Shown one piece after another: positions 46,452-55,358 of a stretch of 64,000 nucleotides of DNA. The notes beneath the pieces are model-generated. The model did no database searches, had not been told where the DNA came from, and worked only from the letters and a program-made list of their open reading frames with translations. How positions within the stretch are numbered: position 1 is the stretch's first letter; the number at the start of each line of letters is the position of its first letter. The DNA is taken from the NCBI GenBank assembly GCA_019090615.1, contig JAHRVQ010000025.1, forward strand, positions 1-64,000, written 5' to 3'. A program made the position numbers and the translations under genes. Origin of the DNA: Pseudomonadales bacterium. Lineage in GTDB: Bacteria; Pseudomonadota; Gammaproteobacteria; Pseudomonadales; Azotimanducaceae.

Positions 46452-47038
46452 TGCTGTTCCTTTTCGTTGGCTTTAACTGCTTCTTGTGAGTCAATAGAAT
46501 CATCTGATTGAGCTGAACCAAACAGCCAATGGGCGTAATAACCGGCGAATATGGCCAGTGGCAAGGAAACCAACATCCTTAAAAAAATAAAATCTGCTTC
46601 AAAAAAAGCAAGCTCCCATATTAGAATTCGGTTGATGCCGATGAGTGACCAGGCAGTGAGGAAATTAATACAAATGCCATAGCTAGCACCACTTCTCTGT
46701 AATACCAGTACGATGGGAAATGCAGCAAAAGGTCCGCCGGGTATCAACGCACCTGCAACACTGGCGATTAACTGACCCTTAAAACCACTCTTATTACCTA
46801 ACCACTTTTTGACAAATTCATGAGGCACCAAAGCTTGGCCATATCCGCCTACCAACATCGCAGCAACAATGACTGGCGATATTTTTAGTAATAAATAGAA
46901 GCTGCTAACCAGGCTTGTAAATACGCTATTATGGCCTGACTTAATATAAAGTAAGATGCCAGTAGAGAGTGCCAATGCAGCAAATATTATGGTCATCCAG
47001 TCGATATTTGATTGCAACTGCCGCCAGTTAATTTTCAC
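46445..47038 (-). CDS. Half-size permease (PF03773-like), first of a pair
   Basis: A 197-residue membrane protein with about five helices. AGALIPGGPFAAFPIVLVLQRSG and FLTAWSLIGINRILIWELAFFE align with the same motifs in the downstream half (ALLPGGP, LITAWSALAFHRIL), so each gene encodes one repeat of a two-repeat permease. The C-terminal tail is polar. Translation coupling through the 7-bp overlap argues for a fixed stoichiometry. Confidence 0.75.
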   Translation of the reverse strand: MKINWRQLQSNIDWMTIIFAALALSTGILLYIKSGHNSVFTSLVSSFYLLLKISPVIVAAMLVGGYGQALVPHEFVKKWLGNKSGFKGQLIASVAGALIPGGPFAAFPIVLVLQRSGASYGICINFLTAWSLIGINRILIWELAFFEADFIFLRMLVSLPLAIFAGYYAHWLFGSAQSDDSIDSQEAVKANEKEQQC

Positions 47039-47425
47039 AGATCACCTTCTTATTCATGTAACTCGCCGTTTGTAGCCTTAATGCTTGTATTAGGTTGTTT
47101 TTTACTTAATTTTTTCTTACTTAGACTGTTCTTATAGCCCTAGGATTACCTTGCCGGCCCCATAAAAGTCGCTCGGGTGTTTCTTGGGTATTGGCAAATG
47201 CTTATCCCAATGGTCAAATTGGGGATGCTTAGATGATGAGTTTTTCCTGGAATCAGTGTATGCCAGAGGGAGACAAGCTACGGTTTTAACGAGCTACGGT
47301 TTGGACAAGCTACGATGCGGTTAAACTCTGGCGTTCTAGTTGGGCTGGATGAGTTAAAATGTTCTCCATTAAATCAACACCATACAGTATCCTGTTAATG
47401 TTTTCACGAAGCCAGGAGGCAAAAA
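47039..47425. other. Spacer with a 16-bp triplication
   Basis: About 390 bases between divergent genes. ACAAGCTACGGTTTTA, ACGAGCTACGGTTTGG and ACAAGCTACGATGCGG stand in tandem at 47273-47320. AGGAGG (47415-47420) lies 5 bp before the CPT-like gene's start codon and is its ribosome binding site. No other feature is seen. Confidence 0.6.
47273..47320. repeat. 16-bp tandem triplication, degenerate
   Basis: Three imperfect copies with the core AGCTACG, each starting every 16 bp. Confidence 0.8.
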
Positions 47426-48085
47426 ATGAAGAATTCGGCGGCAGTCCCTTCAGCGTCCGACAAAGGCATGATCATTTTTTTAAATGGCTCATCCAGCGCA
47501 GGTAAATCCACCCTGGCTGATGCGTTACAGGAACAGCTCAATGATGCTTTTCTGCATATTTCACTTGATCAATTTAGAGATAGTTTACCCGGTAAATATA
47601 GAGGTCTTAATGCGCCTACAGGCACCACTGGCGCAGGCGGAATGAATGTCGTGCCAATAACTGATATTGACAGGCCTTATACAGCCATTCAGTTCGGCCC
47701 AGAGGGTTTAAAAATGCTCAGCGGAATGCGACGCGCCATAGCTTCACTCGCAGCAGCAGGAAATAACATTATCATCGACGATATTCTTTTTGAACCTGCG
47801 TTTCTAAAGGACTATCTCGAAGTACTGCAGCCTTTCTCAGTAGTATTTGTTGGCGTACGTTGTCCAGAAAAAGTTATTGCTAAACGAGAGGTTCTACGCC
47901 CAGGTCGTTTTCCCGGTACCGCTATCGGACATTTTGATATCTGTCATGTGCATAAACTTTATGATGTGGAAGTGGATACTTCCCTTTCCAGCCCTCAGGA
48001 ATGTGCCGAACTGGTCATCAAATTTCTCCAGTCTCAATCTCCTGGTGCATTTGATCAATTATCTAACCTTGAAATAAAAAGCTAA
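47426..48085 (+). CDS. Chloramphenicol phosphotransferase-like kinase
   Basis: A 219-residue P-loop protein: GSSSAGKSTLADAL (Walker A, about residues 16-29), then FLHISLDQFRDSLP with the aspartate typical of the CPT family's catalytic position, and GNNIIIDDILFE, GVRCPEKVIAKRE. The family includes the Streptomyces enzyme that phosphorylates chloramphenicol; most bacterial members have unknown substrates, so resistance should not be assumed. It has a strong ribosome binding site (AGGAGG). Confidence 0.85.
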   Translation: MKNSAAVPSASDKGMIIFLNGSSSAGKSTLADALQEQLNDAFLHISLDQFRDSLPGKYRGLNAPTGTTGAGGMNVVPITDIDRPYTAIQFGPEGLKMLSGMRRAIASLAAAGNNIIIDDILFEPAFLKDYLEVLQPFSVVFVGVRCPEKVIAKREVLRPGRFPGTAIGHFDICHVHKLYDVEVDTSLSSPQECAELVIKFLQSQSPGAFDQLSNLEIKS

Positions 48086-48201
48086 ACCGAGCACCCTTGC
48101 TTGCAGGCCATCTATTTATACAGCTTATACCAGCGCCTCCAAGTAAAACCGTAATAGAGGCTCAATCAGCGCAGCAGCGTACATTAAAATACGGATCGAA
48201 T

Positions 48202-48984
48202 ATGGCAACGCAAACAATTTCAGAAGAAGAATTAATGGCATTTCGGCAACAACTCAAAGAAGCCAATGATATTGTTGTTTTCACCGGTGCAGGGATCAGC
48301 ACCGAATCCGGAATACCTGATTTTCGAGGTCCCAATGGTATCTGGAAGTCTATACAGCCTATTGATTTTTCGGATTTTGTGGCTTCAGAGGAAGTAAAAA
48401 AAGAATCCTGGAGAAGAAAGTTTTCAACCACTGGAGGGATGAATTTAAACATAGATGGCGCTGAACCTAATGCCGGTCATCGGGCCATTGCCGAGCTGGC
48501 AACTTTAGGTAAGCTTGGTAGTATTATTACCCAGAATGTAGATGGCCTGCACCAAAAGTCGGGCGTACCCGAGGAGCAGATTATTGAGCTACATGGTAAT
48601 GCCAATTACGCTGCCTGCCTCGATTGCAGTAAGCGATACGAACTGGACGATATTCGTCAGGTATTCTTGCAAGACGAGACATTACCTATCTGTGATCATT
48701 GTTCAGGCAGCATAAAAACCGCCACTATTTCTTTTGGTCAAGCGATGCCGGTCAAGGCAATGGAGTTCGCACAACAGGCGACGCTAAAGTGTGATTTGTT
48801 TATGGCCATCGGTTCTTCGTTGACAGTCTATCCAGCTGCTGGGTTTCCTCGATTAGCTAAGCAAAACGGAGCCCGATTGATAATCCTGAATAACGAAGCA
48901 ACTGATCTTGATCAGATCTGTGATCTGGTACTTCACTATCCAATTGGTGCGACCCTTACCGCTGGTTTAAGTCTACTGGCTTAA
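48202..48984 (+). CDS. cobB: NAD-dependent protein deacylase, sirtuin (CobB-like)
   Basis: A 260-residue sirtuin. GAGISTESGIPDFRGPNG (NAD binding), ITQNVDGLHQKSG with catalytic His in IIELHGN, and two zinc CxxC pairs (CLDC and CDHC) are all present. It removes acyl groups from lysines, using NAD. The start is set at the ATG at 48202 (MATQTISEEE), with GGA upstream; an upstream frame extension (from 48097) has no homology. Confidence 0.9.
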   Translation: MATQTISEEELMAFRQQLKEANDIVVFTGAGISTESGIPDFRGPNGIWKSIQPIDFSDFVASEEVKKESWRRKFSTTGGMNLNIDGAEPNAGHRAIAELATLGKLGSIITQNVDGLHQKSGVPEEQIIELHGNANYAACLDCSKRYELDDIRQVFLQDETLPICDHCSGSIKTATISFGQAMPVKAMEFAQQATLKCDLFMAIGSSLTVYPAAGFPRLAKQNGARLIILNNEATDLDQICDLVLHYPIGATLTAGLSLLA

Positions 48985-49053
48985 GTCAGCTGGACAGCAA
49001 CATCTGGCTTGACAGTGCTGATTTGAAGAAAGTTAATGGATAACCGTTCAACG

Positions 49054-50067
49054 CTACCCTGAGTCAACAATTGAGCGAACTAACTTAACCAGTTCGTTAA
49101 TATCTAACGGTTTGTTGATAAAATATTTGATTTCCCCTGCGCCATTTAATGGCGGAGAAATTATTTGCGATCCTGTACCAGGCTCCGTACTAGATTCTAA
49201 ACCACATAATACAATAGGCAATTCTTTGTTCACCGCTAATAACGCTGTGGCCAACGCTATGCCTGAAAGCTCCGGCATTAAATGGTCAACAATAACCAGA
49301 TCAATTTTGGATTGGTGATTTTTATAATGCTCCAGCGCCTCGATTGCGCTGGTAAATGCGCTGACCAGATAGTTATGGCCTTGTAGTAACTCAGTAAGGA
49401 ACTCTGTGATAGAGGCTTCATCGTCCACCACCATGATCCGTTTCGGCGCCCTGGCATCACTTTTTATATCATCTGCGGCGGCCATTCGACTCGCTTTCTG
49501 GTCTTTAATCAGCTTTGTGGCCCGTTGAAGTCCTGAATAAACTTCCCCTTGATAACGTTGAATTGCCACCAGGCGCTCTCCAGCTAGCACGTCACCTTCT
49601 TCCAGCATCATGGCGATTAATTCCGTATAACCCAACGTGGTAGTAAGGGCATTGCTGATATCGTGGATAAATTTTCGATTTGGTTGAACACCCTGATGCA
49701 ACTGCGACGCGAGCGCTACCTGTTCTGAGATATCCTGGATGAGTAATATTCGCGGTTGATTATTTTCCGCATTTTCGGGGAACGCCTGGTTTTGGTCTTC
49801 TGGCAAGCACTTTAGTTGCCCATATGAGGAGCCTTGCTGGAGCTTAAATTGTATTTGATGTAATTTACCTGGCTGCTGCAAGGCAATTGTAAGTTGCTGT
49901 TGCGAATCGGGGTGCACAGCCTGGGAGAATTCATCTCCTCGCGCCAGGTTTAAAAAACTAGCAGCAAATCGATTCAAATTAATAACAATACCAGCTGAAT
50001 CAATTGCAATTATCGCTGAATCAATACCATCGAACAGTCCGAGTGAGAATGAATACTTACCAGGCAT
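49054..50067 (-). CDS. PAS-HisKA-REC protein lacking an ATPase domain
   Basis: A 337-residue cytoplasmic protein. Residues 10-120 form a PAS-like domain; residues 128-190 look like a HisKA dimerisation helix with H135 in FIHDISNALTTTLGYTELI; residues 205-335 are a receiver domain with D261 in VIVDHLMPELSG and the conserved Lys in FINKPLD. The HATPase_c domain that should follow the H-box is absent. It may be phosphorylated by another kinase and act as a phosphotransfer or docking protein. No obvious partner is adjacent. Confidence 0.8.
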   Translation of the reverse strand: MPGKYSFSLGLFDGIDSAIIAIDSAGIVINLNRFAASFLNLARGDEFSQAVHPDSQQQLTIALQQPGKLHQIQFKLQQGSSYGQLKCLPEDQNQAFPENAENNQPRILLIQDISEQVALASQLHQGVQPNRKFIHDISNALTTTLGYTELIAMMLEEGDVLAGERLVAIQRYQGEVYSGLQRATKLIKDQKASRMAAADDIKSDARAPKRIMVVDDEASITEFLTELLQGHNYLVSAFTSAIEALEHYKNHQSKIDLVIVDHLMPELSGIALATALLAVNKELPIVLCGLESSTEPGTGSQIISPPLNGAGEIKYFINKPLDINELVKLVRSIVDSG

Positions 50068-50199
50068 GGTTGATCCTTATCACGGTTTTAATACTGATCT
50101 ATGAAACCTAAAGCTCAAAATTTTATATATACACTTATAATTGACCCGTGGGGGTTTTTTAAACCCTGCCTCAGGTAGGCAACTACTGACTTATACTGT

Positions 50200-50227
50200 T
50201 GGTTCGTTCTAACTGGTTCGTTCTAAC
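50200..50227. repeat. Exact 14-bp tandem duplication
   Basis: TGGTTCGTTCTAAC at 50200-50213 and again at 50214-50227. Confidence 0.9.
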
Positions 50228-50482
50228 GTTTAACTCATGCTGATCAGGAAACGTTCTTTTGCTCACTGTGCTAGATGCGTTATTCAGCCCGTGAAACCCA
50301 CTATTCATCTGTCACCCTGTTTGCCTGATCACTATAACCGCTACAGTTTAGAATAGGTAGATTTAGAGTTAGCATTCATGATTGTAGTTTTATAGCTCAA
50401 ATAAATTATCGGCTGTTTTATTGCTTACGATATCAATCTTCAAGCGGCTTACGGAAGCGCTGAGATAGTTTACGATTTCGCC

Positions 50483-50518
50483 GCTCTATACAGACGTTCT
50501 ATACAGACGCTCTATACA
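50483..50518. repeat. 13-bp tandem repeat, 2.8 copies
   Basis: GCTCTATACAGAC, GTTCTATACAGAC and GCTCTATACA follow one another. Confidence 0.85.
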
Positions 50519-50637
50519 TAAGCCTAGAGCCCCAGAAAACGATAGCGCCAACATCCTCTGCCTCTACTTCTCGTTAGATGACATTTTCCAGGTCCACTTC
50601 CATGGTCTATATTAAGTAACAGCGATAGGAATTAATA

Positions 50638-51516
50638 ATGACGAACCTCAATTTGAAGCCGGACGACATAAGTTTAGCTGCGCGTACACTAACGGTAGAT
50701 GATATTCCGAACTGTTCAATATCTGACCAGTTAATACTCGAGCTAATTACTGATGAAGACGTAGATATAGAGCAATTGGCAGCGGTAATTCAGGAGAACC
50801 CTTCACTAGCAACAATGATCATAGGCATGGCAAATTCAGCGTATTTTAGCCCACCGTCGCCTATTCTCAACACCCGAGACGCTATCATTAAAGTATTAGG
50901 CATGGGAATGGTCAAGAGTGTCGTACTTAGCGTTGTTCTGGGTCCACGTATCGACCTTAGTCGTTGCCCTGCTTTTTCTGTGATTGATTACTGGACCGAC
51001 AGCCTTAGCGCCGCAAAATTTTGTCAGAAGCTTGTTCAACAAAGTATATTAAAGAAGCAGATATCGGTAGATCAAATCTATTTATGCGCACTACTAGCGG
51101 GTTTAGGCGAGCTTATTTTGCTACATCACTATCCTGAAGAAATGAACGAATTGATCATTGCCAGCGAAAATAATTTAGCTGATTACGTCAATGCTCAAAA
51201 AGAAGTTTTTGGTATCAATCAATCTGAAGTTGGCGTATTAATCGGCACACGCTGGGCACTACCTGAAATCGTGGTGACCACCATGCAACGTTGTTTACAG
51301 GCTGATTATAAAGGTGATGATTGGCAAGTAAGTTATCTTGTCGGCGAAGTTATATTGCAGCTCAGCAGGATACGTAGTGGCGAACAGAAATTAGTTCTAT
51401 CACCTACCGCTGAAACCATTTTGCAGAAATCATCAGCAGAATGTGGATTAGACGAGCTACCCCCATTACGTACTGACCTGAGTGTTATAGCGCAACATCT
51501 AGCTACCCAGGTATAA
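50638..51516 (+). CDS. HDOD-domain signalling protein
   Basis: A 292-residue protein with an HDOD domain (about residues 20-230): the start LTVDDIPNCSISDQLILEL, then PSLATMIIGMANSAYF and KVLGMGMVKSVVLSV are typical. HDOD domains are HD-like but lack the metal ligands and act as regulators in phosphorelays. The hybrid kinase gene begins 2 bp downstream, so the pair forms an operon in which this protein probably regulates or reads out the kinase. Confidence 0.85.
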   Translation: MTNLNLKPDDISLAARTLTVDDIPNCSISDQLILELITDEDVDIEQLAAVIQENPSLATMIIGMANSAYFSPPSPILNTRDAIIKVLGMGMVKSVVLSVVLGPRIDLSRCPAFSVIDYWTDSLSAAKFCQKLVQQSILKKQISVDQIYLCALLAGLGELILLHHYPEEMNELIIASENNLADYVNAQKEVFGINQSEVGVLIGTRWALPEIVVTTMQRCLQADYKGDDWQVSYLVGEVILQLSRIRSGEQKLVLSPTAETILQKSSAECGLDELPPLRTDLSVIAQHLATQV

Positions 51517-51518
51517 CC

Positions 51519-53315
51519 ATGCCGCAAGATACAATGTTGCAAGATACAATGTTGCAAGAAACAATGAGTCTGCTGCGTCAGCAGTTTTTAGGCTTAAACC
51601 GTGTTTTATCCACAGTAATGGAATTAATCTCTAATGGCTTAATGTTTGACGACGACGAAGCACTGCTCAAATATGCGGCAAAGTTACTTGTTAGTAAGCA
51701 TAGCTTCTGTATGTGCGCTATACATCTAGTGACACCGCAAAAATTGCGTCTTGCCAGTGCCATTTCTGAAGCGGCTATCATCGACCCCAGTATAAGCTCT
51801 GAGGCTGATAGTGTCTGGGTCATTGCCTGTGAGCATCTAGCCCAACAGTTACTCGATCAGAAAAGTGACAAACTGATTAAACGCCGCGCCTCTGACTCCA
51901 TCTATTATGCTGTGCCCATTATATACAGGGACGAAACACTCGCGATCTTAACCGTTAATGCTAAAACTGTTGATGATAACCATCCACAGTTACTTTCGAT
52001 CTTTGGCCGGATATTGACCAGTGTATTGATTAACACCAGACAAAATCAAAACCTCGCGCAAGCGGTGTTACAGCGTACAGAACAGCTTGAGGCAGCATGG
52101 AAAATCGCTGATCAAAGCTCCAGGGCAAAATCACAGTTTCTTACTAATATGAGTCATGAATATTTGACGCCACTTAATACAATTGTAGGATCATGCGCCC
52201 TGATAACTGAAACTGATCTAACTGGAACTCAAAGAGAGTATACCAACGCAATTGTTGCATCCTCAGAAAAATTGCAATCAATGGTCAATGAGTTGCTTGA
52301 TTATTCGCAAAGTGAAAGTGGCACGTTGGCTATACAAATCCTGCCAACCCATTTACCCAACTTATTACAAACCCTGCATGATGAATTCGTCCCGCAAGCG
52401 GACCTAAAAGGTCTCAAATTCGAATTACTACAATCAACTGATTTACCAGAAACGGTAGCGATTGACTCTCAGCGAGTGAGCCAAATATTACGTAATCTTA
52501 TTTCCAACAGCATTAAATTTACTCAAGCGGGAAGTATTACTCTCGATGTCTATGCCGAGAACCCTTCTCTTAAAAAAGCAGCTTTTAAAAAGGCTGAATT
52601 CAATGAAAATGAACAGTACCCGCCCACAATTCATTTCTCTGTCATAGACACCGGCATAGGGATAGAAAAACCGGATCTAGCCAGCATATTCGAAGCTTTT
52701 CATCAAGTAGATGGTTCACCAACCCGAAGTTATCAGGGTGTTGGCCTGGGATTGGCCACTAGCCAAAGTATGGCTCGGTTGCTTGGCGCAGAGATTCAGG
52801 CAACCAGTACACCAGGCATGGGGTCAAGATTTAATTTGGCGCTGCCTGTTCCAGACCTGGTCATTGATGAACCGCTGCGTACGTCAGAGCTCGTGCCCAG
52901 CACTATCTCCTTTAAACAAGATGATGCCAACCAATATCCGTCAACACTTTGTGTCGATGTGTTACTTGTGGAAGACAACATTATCAATCAGAAACTAGCT
53001 GCCCGCCTACTTGAAAAATTGGGCTGCAAGGTAGATATAGCCAACGACGGGATTGAAGCAGTCGAAAAATTCAGCCAGTCATCCTACGACCTGATATTTA
53101 TGGATTGTCAGATGCCTCGTATGGATGGTTTTGAAGCAACCAGTAATATTCGGCAACTGGAAGGAGAAAAACATACCCCCATTGTTGCCCTGACCGCGAA
53201 TAGTTTACCGGCAGACCGGGCCCGGTCTTATCGAGCAGGTATGGACGAATTTCTTACCAAACCCATCTTGAAAGAAACACTCCGCCAGGCCATTCTGAAA
53301 TGGGCAGTGCATTAG
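51519..53315 (+). CDS. Soluble hybrid histidine kinase (GAF-HisKA-HATPase-REC)
   Basis: A 598-residue cytoplasmic kinase. A GAF-like domain covers about residues 20-170, then the HisKA domain with H213 in FLTNMSHEYLTPLNTIV, the HATPase domain with DTGIGIEKPDLASIFEAFH and GVGLGLATSQSM, and a C-terminal receiver with D529 in LIFMDCQMPRMDG. The N-terminus reads MPQDTMLQDTMLQETMSLL because of a 15-bp tandem repeat, giving four in-frame methionines. It is in an operon with the HDOD protein. An Hpt partner is not seen. Confidence 0.9.
   Translation: MPQDTMLQDTMLQETMSLLRQQFLGLNRVLSTVMELISNGLMFDDDEALLKYAAKLLVSKHSFCMCAIHLVTPQKLRLASAISEAAIIDPSISSEADSVWVIACEHLAQQLLDQKSDKLIKRRASDSIYYAVPIIYRDETLAILTVNAKTVDDNHPQLLSIFGRILTSVLINTRQNQNLAQAVLQRTEQLEAAWKIADQSSRAKSQFLTNMSHEYLTPLNTIVGSCALITETDLTGTQREYTNAIVASSEKLQSMVNELLDYSQSESGTLAIQILPTHLPNLLQTLHDEFVPQADLKGLKFELLQSTDLPETVAIDSQRVSQILRNLISNSIKFTQAGSITLDVYAENPSLKKAAFKKAEFNENEQYPPTIHFSVIDTGIGIEKPDLASIFEAFHQVDGSPTRSYQGVGLGLATSQSMARLLGAEIQATSTPGMGSRFNLALPVPDLVIDEPLRTSELVPSTISFKQDDANQYPSTLCVDVLLVEDNIINQKLAARLLEKLGCKVDIANDGIEAVEKFSQSSYDLIFMDCQMPRMDGFEATSNIRQLEGEKHTPIVALTANSLPADRARSYRAGMDEFLTKPILKETLRQAILKWAVH
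51524..51568. repeat. 15-bp tandem triplication at the kinase start
   Basis: GCAAGATACAATGTT at 51524-51538, repeated at 51539-51553 and, with changes, from 51554. Each copy has an in-frame ATG (51534, 51549, 51564), so translation could begin at four places including 51519. Confidence 0.9.
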
Positions 53316-53410
53316 TCAAGCCTTGCAGTACTAATACAACAATGTGACTGCTGGTTTTATAAGCAGGTTTTCTCGACTTTCATTTCATCTGTATCACGAG
53401 CACAGGTATT

Positions 53411-53419
53411 TGATATAAT
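53411..53419 (+). promoter_or_regulatory. Extended -10 promoter of the symporter gene
   Basis: TGATATAAT contains a perfect TATAAT (53414-53419) preceded by TG one base before it, an extended -10. A -35 match at the right distance is poor, as allowed for extended -10 promoters. The transcript would start about 25 bp before the symporter start codon. Confidence 0.5.
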
Positions 53420-53449
53420 TAAGGACCAGGTTGCCAGGTAGTCACCCGC

Positions 53450-54712
53450 TTGTTCCTTAAAAACATCACCTTTCAGATGCTGATTGCAGCGTGTGCTGCT
53501 ATTGGCTTCGGTTTATTATTTGCCGACGCGCTCTGGATAGCACCCGGTAGCGATTTCCACGAATTCATTCAATTGATCAAATCGAGTTATCTTGCAGCAT
53601 TAAAAATGCTTATCGCACCGATGATTTTTGTGTCTCTGATCTGTGGGGTTATCGGTATTAGTGACACCCTGCAATTAAAACAATTAGGCGGTATTACTAT
53701 CGCCTACTATTTTGGGACCACCTTGATAGCGATTGTACTCGGACTGATCGCAGTTTTTTTTATTCACCCCTGGACTAATTATCCTGCCACAATGGACTTC
53801 GTCGGCGATTTCCCGGCGGGGAAAATGATCGCCTCCGACAGCGACTCCATTCTAGGCGTATTACAAAATCTCGGCTCACTAGCGCTAACTAATCCGCTTA
53901 CTGCGTTAACCGAACTCAATATTCTTGGCATAGTGACTAACGCCCTGCTAATCGGTATTGCGATGGTTGTTGTATTGCCCTCCGACAGTCCGTTGTTAAT
54001 GACTATGCGGCATTTAAACAGTGTAATAATGAAAATATTGCAATGGGTTATTAAATTATTACCCATCGGAATATTCGCGATTTTACTAGATTTCACCTTA
54101 GCCTTGTCCGTCGGCGACGGCAACTCGGTCCAGTTATTAATGCAGTTATTGCAATTTAGTTTGCTGGTGATTGCACTAACAATGGTTCACGGCCTTGTGG
54201 TACTGCCCCTGATTGCCGCACTGGTTGCAAAAAAGAATCCCTGGCAACTACTTAAACAGATATCCCAACCATTAATCGTTGCTTTTAGCACCTCATCTAG
54301 CGCCGCAACATTACCAGTTTCTATGCGCGCCTGTAATGAGGAATTGGCAATACATCCAGCGGTTACGAGTTTTGTACTGCCCCTGGGGGCAACCATGAAT
54401 ATGGATGGAACGGCATTATTTGAAGCCGTAGCGGCAGTGTTTTTAGCTTATTTGTTTGGTGTTGAGCTTTCTAATGTTGCGATTTTAACCGTTTTTTTGA
54501 TGGCAATGGTTTCATCCATCGGCGCGCCGGGTATGCCATCAGCCTCAATGGCTGGTATGCAGGTGGTACTGTTATCGGTAGGTATTCCACTTGAGGCAAT
54601 CGCAATATTGCTGATTATTGAGCGGCCGCTGGACACTATACGCACAGCGCTAAATGTTGAAGGGGATATCATTGGCGCGCTGGTTGTAGCAAGACATACA
54701 CGAACGGGCTAA
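53450..54712 (+). CDS. Dicarboxylate/amino acid:cation symporter (DAACS family)
   Basis: A 420-residue transporter with about eight membrane helices and two hairpins. Family motifs are AFSTSSSAATLPVSM (hairpin loop) and LPLGATMNMDGTALFEA. It takes up C4-dicarboxylates or glutamate/aspartate with Na+ or H+; the exact substrate is unclear. The start is TTG at 53450. Its stop overlaps that of the convergent gene by 4 bp. Confidence 0.92.
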   Translation: MFLKNITFQMLIAACAAIGFGLLFADALWIAPGSDFHEFIQLIKSSYLAALKMLIAPMIFVSLICGVIGISDTLQLKQLGGITIAYYFGTTLIAIVLGLIAVFFIHPWTNYPATMDFVGDFPAGKMIASDSDSILGVLQNLGSLALTNPLTALTELNILGIVTNALLIGIAMVVVLPSDSPLLMTMRHLNSVIMKILQWVIKLLPIGIFAILLDFTLALSVGDGNSVQLLMQLLQFSLLVIALTMVHGLVVLPLIAALVAKKNPWQLLKQISQPLIVAFSTSSSAATLPVSMRACNEELAIHPAVTSFVLPLGATMNMDGTALFEAVAAVFLAYLFGVELSNVAILTVFLMAMVSSIGAPGMPSASMAGMQVVLLSVGIPLEAIAILLIIERPLDTIRTALNVEGDIIGALVVARHTRTG

Positions 54713-55104
54713 TCTTTTTTATATCCTGCTTCAGCGCCCAAAATCAGTTGGGAAAAATACTCGATAAATGCCTTATGTTGCTGAGTAATTTGTAACCGCG
54801 CCAAACTTTCTTCTCCTGCCTTGGAAACCAGGTATTGGAAACAACTCGAAATTGTTTCATCCGCGCCTAACAGCCGCTGAATTTCTTCGTTTAAATAGTC
54901 ATGCAGGATACTGAGATCGACTTCTTCGATACCTGCTTTCTGCGGTGCAAGCACAGTATTGCCCCAGACGGTGGAGATATAAACTCTAAACCGGTCCTTG
55001 TCGACAAACTCTTCCGTTATCAGACAGTCCTGCAGAATCTGTTCTATGGCGGGGGAAAAATGACTGCGTATCTGGTTTATATCCATTGCGGCAAAGATAT
55101 CCAT
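54709..55104 (-). CDS. Uncharacterised small protein
   Basis: A 131-residue acidic, helical protein with no recognised family: MDIFAAMDINQIRSHFSP, then ILQDCLITEEFVDKDRFRVYIST, and a helical C-terminal half. No signal peptide or membrane helix. ATGGATAT is duplicated 18 bp apart at the start (55104 and 55086), so either Met may be the start, and neither has a clear ribosome binding site. Confidence 0.6.
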   Translation of the reverse strand: MDIFAAMDINQIRSHFSPAIEQILQDCLITEEFVDKDRFRVYISTVWGNTVLAPQKAGIEEVDLSILHDYLNEEIQRLLGADETISSCFQYLVSKAGEESLARLQITQQHKAFIEYFSQLILGAEAGYKKD

Positions 55105-55328
55105 TGAAGTGGCAAGTTCTAAAGCCAAAAAACACTAGTATACAGCAATTTCCTGATAGCCCGTTCAGCTAAAAAGCTTTGGTTAGCTGCCATTTGTCGC
55201 TTCATTGATAAGACATTTATTCGCAACTAAAACACATCCCAGTTTTTTTACAAAACTGCGATATACTCAGCCGCTTCTGGGCATAGGATAGTTCTAAAGA
55301 AGACGCTATGACAATGCCGAGTCATATA

Positions 55329-55358
55329 ATGTTAGGTAAAATAATGTCGCGTAAAATA
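55329..55358. repeat. 15-bp imperfect tandem duplication at the dinB start
   Basis: ATGTTAGGTAAAATA (55329-55343) and ATGTCGCGTAAAATA (55344-55358) are adjacent and differ at four positions. Both start with ATG in the dinB frame. Confidence 0.75.

Larger units (their letters stand above)
50068..50637. other. 570-bp spacer with two short tandem repeats
   Basis: No gene is seen in this gap between divergent signalling genes. TGGTTCGTTCTAAC is duplicated exactly at 50200-50227. GCTCTATACAGAC is repeated with one change at 50483-50518. A hairpin TGCCT-CAGGT-AGGCA lies at 50167-50181, next to GGGTTTTTTAAACCC (50152-50166). TATAAT occurs near 50142 without a good -35 partner. Confidence 0.5.

Noticed and set aside
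55129-55307. LexA box upstream of dinB
   Set aside because: An ACAG half-site exists near 55142 but no CTGT half at the right spacing.
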